This document shows, piece by piece, positions 8,542-15,749 of a stretch of 64,000 nucleotides of DNA. The stretch is taken from contig CAKZQG010000002.1 of assembly GCA_937139605.1 (NCBI GenBank), positions 1-64,000 on the forward strand, in the 5' to 3' direction. The DNA comes from an uncultured bacterium (GTDB lineage Bacteria; DRYD01). Under the pieces are notes generated by a model. That model worked only from the letters and a program-made list of their open reading frames with translations, did no database searches and was not told the origin of the DNA. Position 1 is the first letter of the stretch. Each line of letters begins with the position of its first letter. The position numbers were made by a program, and so were the translations under genes.

Positions 8542-9822
8542 ATGATCCCCCAAGATTTTATTGATACTTTTATAGAAGAATTAGGACAGGTAGCTTATGA
8601 TATATGCTTTAATTTATCTTCTACTACTTTAGATTTCAATTCTAAAGTTATAAAAATAATAACTAATGATAAATCTTTAAAAGATTGGATAGAAAATAAA
8701 TATGTACCTATAATTTCTGAGATACTTGAGAAAACATATGGAGAACATTGGAGGGTTGAATTGTTTTTAGATACCCAAGGGGAATTAGAAACAACAGAAT
8801 ATAATGAACAATTAAACCCATTTTTTACCTTTGAGAATTTTGTTGTAGGTAATAGTAATCAGTTTGCTTATGCGGCTTCATTAGCAGTAGCTCAAAAACC
8901 TGGAAAAACCTATAACCCATTATTTATTTATGGATCAACGGGATTAGGGAAAACCCATTTAATGCATGCTATCGGAAATTACTTAAGTCGTAAAAAAAAC
9001 ACTAAAAAAATAATATATATAAGTAGCGAAAAATTTGTTAATGATTTAATAAATTCAATAAAAGAAAAGAAAATAGAAGATTTTAGAAATAAATATAGGA
9101 AATCAGATTTAATATTAATAGATGATATCCAGTTTATAGTTGGTAAAGAAAGAACTCAAGAAGAACTTTTTCATACTTTTAATGAATTATATTTATCTAA
9201 TAAGCAGATAGTAATAACAAGTGATAGGTCTCCTAAGGATTTAGAAGGTATAGAAGATAGATTAAGATCTAGATTTCAGGGGGGATTAATTGCTGATGTG
9301 CAGTTACCTGATTTTGAAACACGTAAAGCCATTGTTAAGAAAAAACTAGAGAGATATGATATAGAATTAGAAGATAGCGTATTAGATTATTTAGCGCAGA
9401 ATTTCAGAGATAATGTTAGAGAATTGGAAGGAGCTCTTTTAAAAATAATCGCTTTTTCTGATATAGAAAATATAAAAAAGGTTTCACTAGATAAAGCAAA
9501 AGAAATTCTTAAGGATTTAATTGATAAAAATTCTCAAATAGATGTTGAAGATATCTTAGAAGTTGTTTTGAATTACTTTAATATTACTAAAGATGAATTA
9601 TTTTCTAATTCTAGAGAAAAGAAAATAGTTTATCCTCGACAAGTATTTACTTATTTATTAAGAGATATTTTAGGCTTACCTTTTAAAAATATTGGAAACA
9701 TTTTAGGGGGAAAAGATCATACTACCGTTATGCATGCTTATGAAAAAATTAATATTATGTTAGCTAGTCCTAAAGTATATAATGACATATACTCTATTAA
9801 GAGAATATTAAATAGAAATTAA
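8542..9822 (+). CDS. dnaA: Chromosomal replication initiator DnaA
   Basis: 426 residues. Domain I is short; domain III (AAA+) has Walker A GSTGLGKTHLMHAIG, Walker B LILIDDIQF and sensor/arginine motifs including SRFQGGL; domain IV ends with the DNA-binding signature GGKDHTTVMHAYEKI. It unwinds oriC by binding DnaA boxes. I place the start at the ATG at 8542 giving MIPQDF; an earlier in-frame ATG at 8488 lies inside tRNA-Pro and encodes tRNA sequence. No Shine-Dalgarno precedes 8542, so translation may be leaderless after tRNA processing. dnaN is absent; the next genes are a PQ-loop protein and coaX. Confidence 0.97.
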   Translation: MIPQDFIDTFIEELGQVAYDICFNLSSTTLDFNSKVIKIITNDKSLKDWIENKYVPIISEILEKTYGEHWRVELFLDTQGELETTEYNEQLNPFFTFENFVVGNSNQFAYAASLAVAQKPGKTYNPLFIYGSTGLGKTHLMHAIGNYLSRKKNTKKIIYISSEKFVNDLINSIKEKKIEDFRNKYRKSDLILIDDIQFIVGKERTQEELFHTFNELYLSNKQIVITSDRSPKDLEGIEDRLRSRFQGGLIADVQLPDFETRKAIVKKKLERYDIELEDSVLDYLAQNFRDNVRELEGALLKIIAFSDIENIKKVSLDKAKEILKDLIDKNSQIDVEDILEVVLNYFNITKDELFSNSREKKIVYPRQVFTYLLRDILGLPFKNIGNILGGKDHTTVMHAYEKINIMLASPKVYNDIYSIKRILNRN

Positions 9823-9826
9823 TATT

Positions 9827-10108
9827 ATGCTAGAGTTAAATGTAAAAAGCTTAATTGGATTAGTTGGGATGATTATATTGGTTAGTTCTTGGATACCTCA
9901 AACTATTGAAACTATTAAACTAAAAAAATGCCCCCTAAATATTAATTTCATTTTATTATATACTTTCTCTTCTTTATTATTAACTATTTATTCTTTTTTA
10001 ATAAAAGATCTTATTTTTTTGATACTTAATTTTTTAGCTTTTTTTCAAAGCTTTATTAATTTATATATAAAAATATTTTATGAAAAAAATAATATTAAGG
10101 AAGGATGA
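9827..10108 (+). CDS. Small PQ-loop (SemiSWEET-like) membrane protein
   Basis: 93 residues with three predicted membrane helices. The first helix ends in SSWIPQTIETIK, the proline-glutamine motif of the PQ-loop family, and the size equals a single triple-helix bundle as in bacterial SemiSWEETs, which act as homodimeric sugar transporters. Transport of a sugar is a family-based guess. The gene starts 4 bases after the dnaA stop and ends 6 bases before coaX, so it belongs to the same operon. Confidence 0.72.
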   Translation: MLELNVKSLIGLVGMIILVSSWIPQTIETIKLKKCPLNINFILLYTFSSLLLTIYSFLIKDLIFLILNFLAFFQSFINLYIKIFYEKNNIKEG

Positions 10109-10114
10109 AGTTAA

Positions 10115-11011
10115 ATGAATAAAGATAATCTTATAGACTTATTTATAGATATAGGTAATACTCATACTGTTTTTGGGATTTATAAAAATAATAATTCTGG
10201 TAGTTTAAATTTTCAAAATTTATTCAAAAATGATAAAATAAAAATAGATGAAATTGAATTAAAGAAGATTATTGAAAATATAGAAAATTCATTAATAGAA
10301 ATAAGATTTTCTACAAATACTATAGATACTGCTGACGATATATTTAATAAGTTAAGTACTTTTTTAAATTTGAATAATGTATATTTTTACGATAATAAAT
10401 ATTTTATAAATAAATGTGTTATTAGTTCTGTAGTCCCGCAAGTGAATTTTGTAATAGAAGATTTTATAAGAAAATATTTAAATTTAAATGAAGGTTTTTA
10501 TTTCTTAGAAGCTAATGATAATTTAGGGATTAATTGGAATACGGATAATTATAAGGAAATGGGTGCAGATAGAGTAGCTGATATCTTAGGAGCTTTAACT
10601 TTATTTAAAGATAATTTTATTATAATAGATTTTGGAACAGCTATAACTATTGATATAATTAAACAAAAAGCATATATAGGAGGTGCAATTTTACCAGGGT
10701 TTTTATTAAATATTAAATCATTATTTATTAATACAGCTAAACTTCCTATGGTTGAAATAAAACCAGCTAATAAATTGTATGATAACACTACTATTGGACA
10801 AATCCAAATAGGATGTGTTGATATACTTTGTAAAGGAATTAATTCCATTATTTCAGAATTATTAAAAGATTTTCAAGATTTTAAAATTATCCTTACAGGT
10901 GGGTTCTCCAATATCGTTAAAAATTTAGTTATTAATCATTTTGTTATTCATAAATTACAGTTTATTGGTATGAAATATTATGTAGAGATACTTAAAAGTA
11001 GAGTTAAATAA
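10115..11011 (+). CDS. coaX: Type III pantothenate kinase
   Basis: 298 residues, of the ASKHA fold. The N-terminal phosphate-binding loop is DIGNTHTVFGIY; GADRVADI and DFGTAITIDI carry the catalytic aspartate and adenine-pocket motifs, followed by GGAILPGF. ILTGGFS near the C-terminus is the second phosphate-binding loop. It phosphorylates pantothenate in the first step of coenzyme A synthesis and is not feedback-inhibited by CoA as type I enzymes are. There is an insertion between residues 25 and 100 rich in Asn and Ile relative to compact homologues. Confidence 0.93.
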   Translation: MNKDNLIDLFIDIGNTHTVFGIYKNNNSGSLNFQNLFKNDKIKIDEIELKKIIENIENSLIEIRFSTNTIDTADDIFNKLSTFLNLNNVYFYDNKYFINKCVISSVVPQVNFVIEDFIRKYLNLNEGFYFLEANDNLGINWNTDNYKEMGADRVADILGALTLFKDNFIIIDFGTAITIDIIKQKAYIGGAILPGFLLNIKSLFINTAKLPMVEIKPANKLYDNTTIGQIQIGCVDILCKGINSIISELLKDFQDFKIILTGGFSNIVKNLVINHFVIHKLQFIGMKYYVEILKSRVK

Positions 11012-11043
11012 TATTTTATTATTAATAGGAGGTGTTTTTTTAT

Positions 11044-12204
11044 ATGGATAGAGTTTATATATTTGATACTACTTTAAGGGATGGGGATCAAACACCAGGG
11101 GTTTCTTTTACGTTAGAACAAAAATTAGAGATAGCAAAAGTTTTAGAAGAAATGAAAGTTGATATAATAGAAGCGGGTTTTGCAGCAGCTTCTGAAGGAG
11201 AATTTAATACTGTTAAAACTGTTGCTAAAGAAATAAAAGATTCTATTGTAGCTACTTTATGTAGAACTGTTGAAAAAGATATAGATTTAGGCTGGGAAGC
11301 TGTTAAATATGCACAAAACCCTAGAATCCACGTGTTTATCTCTACTTCCGATATACATTTACAATATATGATGAAAAAAACTAGAGAAGAAGTAATCCAG
11401 ATAACAGACGCTATGGTAAAGCATGCTAAGAAGTATTGCTCTAATGTGGAGTTTTCCGCACAAGATGCTACCAGAAGTGATGTGGATTTTTTATTAAAAG
11501 TAGTTAAAACGGCTGTTGATTCTGGTGCTACTACTGTTAACATCCCGGATACTGTTGGTTATATTACTCCAGCTGAGTATTATGAACTTATAAAAAAAGT
11601 TAAAGAAGTTGTAGAAGATAAAGCAATTATTTCTGTACATTGTCATGATGATTTAGGGATGGCTGTGGCTAATAGCTTGTATGCTTTAAAAGCTGGCGCT
11701 AGACAAGTAGAAGGAACAATAAATGGAATAGGGGAGCGTGCTGGTAATACCGCTTTAGAAGAAGTTATTATGGCTATTAAAGTTAGAAAAGATTATTATA
11801 ATCTTTATACTAATATAGATACTACTAAGATTTATAAAATTAGTCAATTAGTAAGTACTTATTCTGGGGTGCCTATCCAACCTAATAAATCTATTGTCGG
11901 ATTAAATGCTTTTAGACATCAATCGGGAGTTCATCAACACGGGGTAGTATCTAATAGATTGAACTACGAAATAATAGATCCAAAAGATATAGGATTAGAA
12001 AAAGGGGGAATTTTAGTTTTAAATAAAAATTCTGGAAGACATGGATTATTTGCTAAACTAAGAGAATTGGGCTATGAAGTCCCTTATAATCTAATGGAAA
12101 ATATATTTATAGAGTTTAAAAAATTAGCTGATTCTAAAGGGGAAGTTAAAGAACCAGATTTAATTAATTTAATGGAAAAATTTAATATAAAAATAAAAGC
12201 CTAG
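11044..12204 (+). CDS. leuA: 2-isopropylmalate synthase, short form without regulatory domain
   Basis: 386 residues from the ATG at 11044, which sits 9 bases after AGGAGGTG; a GTG at 11032 overlaps that site and is rejected. The TIM barrel starts FDTTLRDGDQTPGV and carries the metal ligands HCHDDLGMAVAN; GTINGIGERAGN and the NSGRHGLFAKLRELGY linker are LeuA-like. The protein stops before the C-terminal LeuA dimer domain of about 120 residues that binds leucine. The reaction would be acetyl-CoA plus 2-oxoisovalerate to 2-isopropylmalate. Homocitrate or citramalate synthase are alternatives; leuD at 29163 favours LeuA. Confidence 0.85.
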   Translation: MDRVYIFDTTLRDGDQTPGVSFTLEQKLEIAKVLEEMKVDIIEAGFAAASEGEFNTVKTVAKEIKDSIVATLCRTVEKDIDLGWEAVKYAQNPRIHVFISTSDIHLQYMMKKTREEVIQITDAMVKHAKKYCSNVEFSAQDATRSDVDFLLKVVKTAVDSGATTVNIPDTVGYITPAEYYELIKKVKEVVEDKAIISVHCHDDLGMAVANSLYALKAGARQVEGTINGIGERAGNTALEEVIMAIKVRKDYYNLYTNIDTTKIYKISQLVSTYSGVPIQPNKSIVGLNAFRHQSGVHQHGVVSNRLNYEIIDPKDIGLEKGGILVLNKNSGRHGLFAKLRELGYEVPYNLMENIFIEFKKLADSKGEVKEPDLINLMEKFNIKIKA

Positions 12205-12265
12205 TATTTTTATTTATTTTATGATTTTTACTTATTAAATTGTTTATTAAATTATTTTTTATTTT

Positions 12266-13108
12266 ATGTTTTTTAAGAAATTATTATCTTCTTTGTTTAT
12301 ATCTCCTTTCGTTTTTATAATATTACTATTTCCAATCCTTTTTTTTAATAATTCAAAAAATAATAAAAAAATTAAATTTTATTTGCTGTTTGTTTTTTTT
12401 GTTATTTATTTTTTTAGTATAGATTTTGGAAAAAATTTAGTTTTTTATTATTTAGAAAAAGATTATATAAATTACAATGTAAAAAATTATATTTATAATC
12501 AAGAAAATAACGGAAATTTAAAGAATAAAAAAATAGATTTAGTAGTAATTTTAGCAGCTGGAGGAGATTATAAGTATCAATTATCAGAAGATTCTTATGA
12601 TAGATTAATATTAGGTTATTTAGTTTATAAGGTTTATGGTTGTGATATTTTTTTAAGTGGGGGTGCTATTTCTAATAACCCTAATCTAAAAATCCCTGTA
12701 TCTCAAATTATGAAGTTTTATCTTCTAAATTTTGGAGTTAATCCAAATAAAATTTTTGTAGATACTAAATCCTTAGATACTTTTCAAAATATTAAAAATT
12801 TACAAAAATTTTTAGATAATAAAAAATACCAAAATGTTTTAATAATTACTTCTTCTTATCATATTATAAGAACAAAATTATTATTAAAATATTTATTAAA
12901 AAATTATGAAAAGACAAAATTAAATTTTTATTTTCAAGGATGCTCTGTAAAATATACTAAATATTATGATATCTATTCTTTTATTCCTAGCTTTTATAAT
13001 CTCTATCTTTCTTTTGTAGGAATTAAGGAATATTTTGGAATATTATATTATTATATTTATTTTAATTGTTTTGTTAAAATTTTTAGAATAGATGATAAAA
13101 GTAAATGA
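12266..13108 (+). CDS. YdcF/SanA-like DUF218 membrane protein
   Basis: 280 residues. Two hydrophobic helices at the N-terminus (residues 5-25 and 35-55) are followed by a soluble domain with VVILAAGGDYKYQ, DSYDRLILGYLVYK, IFLSGGA, VDTKSLDTFQNI and VLIITSSYHIIRT, which is the order of motifs in the DUF218 (YdcF/ElyC/SanA) family. ElyC and SanA influence envelope and lipid-carrier metabolism at low temperature or under antibiotic stress; the exact chemistry is unsettled. It lies 61 bases after leuA without a clear ribosome-binding site. Confidence 0.78.
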   Translation: MFFKKLLSSLFISPFVFIILLFPILFFNNSKNNKKIKFYLLFVFFVIYFFSIDFGKNLVFYYLEKDYINYNVKNYIYNQENNGNLKNKKIDLVVILAAGGDYKYQLSEDSYDRLILGYLVYKVYGCDIFLSGGAISNNPNLKIPVSQIMKFYLLNFGVNPNKIFVDTKSLDTFQNIKNLQKFLDNKKYQNVLIITSSYHIIRTKLLLKYLLKNYEKTKLNFYFQGCSVKYTKYYDIYSFIPSFYNLYLSFVGIKEYFGILYYYIYFNCFVKIFRIDDKSK

Positions 13109-13317
13109 AGACTAAAATAATAATATACAAACTAATATTTTTAGGGTTTAATTTTTGGTTTTTATTATGTTAATTTTTTGTTAAATTTTATCAATTTTTT
13201 AATAAAATTAAGAATAAGTTTGTAAAAAAAGTGTTAAAAAATGAATAGTGTTTATTTATTTAAAAAAAAATTGATTATATATATATTGAAAAAACTAAAA
13301 AATGGAGGTGAATAAAA

Positions 13318-13956
13318 ATGTTTGGAATAGAATTTCCACTTAATTATCACTATAATAGAGAGGTAGGCCATTGGGTTCCTAATAGAGATGAACTAATTCA
13401 TAGGTTACTTGATAGAAGAAATGTAGGGGATATAGATTTCTATAGGGAAGCAAGAAGCGGTAGATTAAATAGGGATGAATTTACAGCTTTACAAATGTAT
13501 CAAGCTGAAACTGAAAAACTAAGAGCTAAATTTAGTGCTGATGGGGTATTAGATGCTAATGAAAGAAGAACACTAGAACAAAGACAAAGAGAGCTAGACA
13601 GATTATATAACACTTATGTAGGTGGGGATTATCATCCAAGATATCAAGTTGGAGGTTATAGGAACGGAGATAGAATGGATGCTGCTATAGATCAAAGAAT
13701 GATAAACCAATATGGAAGAATTTATGATGGAATAAGAAATGGGGAATTAACTTATAGGGAATACAATCATGTTGATAATAATTTAGAAGCAATATCAAGG
13801 TATAGGGGATATGCAGGAGCTTATGGTTGGAATTATAATCCTATGTATAAACCTTTAGTTCATAGTGCATTGGATTATAATAGCAATTTAATATATGATT
13901 ATAAACATAATTGGGAACGCCAATGGTTGAGATACTTTTTACCTGTTATAGCTTAA
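13318..13956 (+). CDS. Arg/Tyr-rich protein with EF-hand-like repeats, unknown function
   Basis: 212 residues, soluble, no signal peptide. Two similar segments are visible: FYREARSGRLNRDEF (about residue 41) and RIYDGIRNGELTYREY (about 140). Between them SADGVLDANERRTLE looks like an EF-hand loop (D-x-V-x-D-x-N-E). The arrangement recalls small proteobacterial proteins with the R-I-x-x-G-x-x-S-G-E-L-T repeat, whose function I do not know. Arg and Gly codons are more frequent than in neighbours. A strong GGAGGTGA site precedes the ATG and a strong terminator follows, so it is probably an abundant single-gene product. Confidence 0.75.
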   Translation: MFGIEFPLNYHYNREVGHWVPNRDELIHRLLDRRNVGDIDFYREARSGRLNRDEFTALQMYQAETEKLRAKFSADGVLDANERRTLEQRQRELDRLYNTYVGGDYHPRYQVGGYRNGDRMDAAIDQRMINQYGRIYDGIRNGELTYREYNHVDNNLEAISRYRGYAGAYGWNYNPMYKPLVHSALDYNSNLIYDYKHNWERQWLRYFLPVIA

Positions 13957-14006
13957 ATTATAGCTTAAACAAGTAGATTCTAAGCCAAGTTTTACAAGAA
14001 TATACA

Positions 14007-14040
14007 AAAGGGGAGGTTAATTTCCTCCCCTTTATTTTTA
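14007..14040. terminator. Bidirectional rho-independent terminator
   Basis: A perfect 10-bp stem (14007-14016 AAAGGGGAGG with 14024-14033 CCTCCCCTTT) and 7-base loop lie between the convergent EF-hand-like gene and uppS. T-rich sequence follows on the plus side and TTTT on the minus side, so it can serve both. Confidence 0.88.
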
Positions 14041-14763
14041 TTTACCTAATCTTCTTTCTCTTTTTTGGTAATCTAAAAGAGCATGGATATAATCTATTAA
14101 ACTAAAATCTGGCCATAATTTAGAAGAAAAATATAACTCTGTATATGCTAATTGATACAATAAAAAATTACTTATTCTGTATTCATTTCCAGTTCTTATA
14201 AGTAAATCTGGCTCACTAACTAGTAAATACGATTTTATTAGCTCCTCATTTATTTTATCTACTTCTATTTTATTTTGGATAATTCTTTTTACAGCTTGTT
14301 CAATATCATATTTTCCTGAATAATTTACCATAACATTTACTTTGATAATATAATCTTTAGAAGTTTCATTTTCCATTAATTCAAAGAGATTTAAAATTTC
14401 ATTTTTTATATTTGATTTATCTCCTATGAATTTGACATATATTTTATCTTCTTTTAATCTAGATAATTCTCTTTTTATAAGGTATTCCATTAAGTTAAAA
14501 ATAAATTCTACTTCTTTTTTATTACGTGCCCAGTTTTCTTTAGAGAAGGCAAAAAAAGATAGCTCCTTTATTCCTAAATATTTGGATAAATCTATAATGT
14601 TTTTAAAGATGTTAAATCCTTTTTGATGGCCTACATACGAAGGTAGATTTCTAATTTTAGCCCACCTTCTATTACCATCCATTATAAATGCAACATGATG
14701 CGGTAGTTTGTCCCTATTTATTAATTCTATCAGTTTTTCTAATTCGTTATCTATGGTTATCAT
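14038..14763 (-). CDS. uppS: Isoprenyl transferase (undecaprenyl diphosphate synthase)
   Basis: 241 residues, normal length. The N-terminal HHVAFIMDGNRRWAK holds the catalytic aspartate and phosphate-binding arginine; GHQKGF, FSKENWARN and the C-terminal LLIRTGNEYRISNFLL...LYFSSKLWPDF are the remaining cis-prenyltransferase motifs. It condenses farnesyl and isopentenyl diphosphates into the C55 lipid carrier for peptidoglycan and other envelope polymers. It is the last gene of the long minus-strand run that starts with galT, 9 bases after the ATPase gene. Confidence 0.95.
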   Translation of the reverse strand: MITIDNELEKLIELINRDKLPHHVAFIMDGNRRWAKIRNLPSYVGHQKGFNIFKNIIDLSKYLGIKELSFFAFSKENWARNKKEVEFIFNLMEYLIKRELSRLKEDKIYVKFIGDKSNIKNEILNLFELMENETSKDYIIKVNVMVNYSGKYDIEQAVKRIIQNKIEVDKINEELIKSYLLVSEPDLLIRTGNEYRISNFLLYQLAYTELYFSSKLWPDFSLIDYIHALLDYQKRERRLGK

Positions 14764-14772
14764 ATGTTATAA

Positions 14773-15297
14773 TTAATCGATATTAAAAATAACGAGGATA
14801 TTAGTACCTTTTTCAGAGGTATTAATATAAATTTTATTAGCTAAAGCGGAACATATACTAAAACCGTATCCTAAGGAATCTTCTTTTGAAGAATAAGTAG
14901 TAAGCGTTACATATGGAATTTTATCTAAATTTATTCCTTTCCCGTCATCATTGAATTCCATTACGATTATATTAGGAAATACGTTTATTGAGAATATGCC
15001 GCCATTAGCATGTTTTATCATATTTGTAGCTAACTCAGTAAACACTAATAAAATATTATATATTTTTTGAGGGTTATTTTTTAAGTGTTCTATATTTGAT
15101 ATAATTTTTTCTAAATTAGCTCTAACGTATGGAACATCAAAATCTTTTGATATATTTTCTTTAATTACAACTAATGAAGGATTTTTATTAATGAGATTAT
15201 GTTTTATTTCAATATATTCATCATATCTTACTAATTCTATTTTGCCTTCTGTTAGTTTATAAATTATTTCTTTTATTAACTTTATATTTGAATTCAT
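14773..15297 (-). CDS. GHKL ATPase, anti-sigma (RsbW/RsbT)-like
   Basis: 174 residues. The C-terminal two thirds is a stand-alone HATPase domain: N box FTELATNMIKHA, G1 box DDGKGI and G2 box GYGFSICSALA. There is no dimerisation helix or phospho-acceptor histidine, so it is like RsbT/RsbW/SpoIIAB rather than a full sensor kinase. Such proteins phosphorylate partner STAS proteins or bind sigma factors. No STAS gene is visible in the window. Residues 1-60 are unassigned. It follows the roadblock-like gene by 17 bases, suggesting a shared role. Confidence 0.78.
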   Translation of the reverse strand: MNSNIKLIKEIIYKLTEGKIELVRYDEYIEIKHNLINKNPSLVVIKENISKDFDVPYVRANLEKIISNIEHLKNNPQKIYNILLVFTELATNMIKHANGGIFSINVFPNIIVMEFNDDGKGINLDKIPYVTLTTYSSKEDSLGYGFSICSALANKIYINTSEKGTNILVIFNID

Positions 15298-15314
15298 AGG
15301 TTTTAAGATTATTT

Positions 15315-15686
15315 TTAATAAGAATGAAAGACATAATCAAAAGCCATTTTAATGTATAATTCATTTATCCCTTTTGGATAAGTATTATCGTATAAAACAA
15401 CTAGGAAGATATCATCATTTTTTACTTCAATAAAATCAATAGTGTATTCTTCATATTCTAATTTAATTTTTTTTAGGTTTTTATCATTTATTAAATTAGA
15501 ATATTTAGAAGATTCTATTTTATAGCTCATGAATTTATCAATATAGTCTAAGGATAATTCCAATAAGTTTTGGAAATTATTAGCATTTTTAATAGCGGAT
15601 TCTATTACTTCACCTCCTGCTACCCTTGATATAACTAATGCTCCTATTATAGAGTCATTTTCTAATAAAGTTTCTAATTTTTCCAT
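15315..15686 (-). CDS. Roadblock/LC7 (MglB-like) domain protein, probable
   Basis: 123 residues, the size of a single roadblock domain. The sequence begins LLENDSIIGALVISRVAGGEVIES, the typical start (helix, then G-A-L-V-I strand and a D/G-x-x-I-x-S turn), and ends with a strand-helix IFLVVLYDNTYPKGINELYIK. Roadblock proteins act as GTPase-activating partners of Ras-like MglA in polarity and motility. No MglA-like GTPase is seen in this window. The assignment rests on pattern rather than on invariant residues. Neighbours are the GHKL ATPase downstream and a 940-residue unknown upstream. Confidence 0.5.
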   Translation of the reverse strand: MEKLETLLENDSIIGALVISRVAGGEVIESAIKNANNFQNLLELSLDYIDKFMSYKIESSKYSNLINDKNLKKIKLEYEEYTIDFIEVKNDDIFLVVLYDNTYPKGINELYIKMAFDYVFHSY

Positions 15687-15749
15687 AGTTAATTTAGTAT
15701 TTTACCAGCTTATTTATATTCCGCTTAGCTGGTAGCGGAACTTATATAA

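Noticed and set aside
8300..8600. Replication origin beside dnaA
   Set aside because: I saw no cluster of TTATNCACA boxes or AT-rich unwinding element distinct from background, and dnaN is not adjacent.
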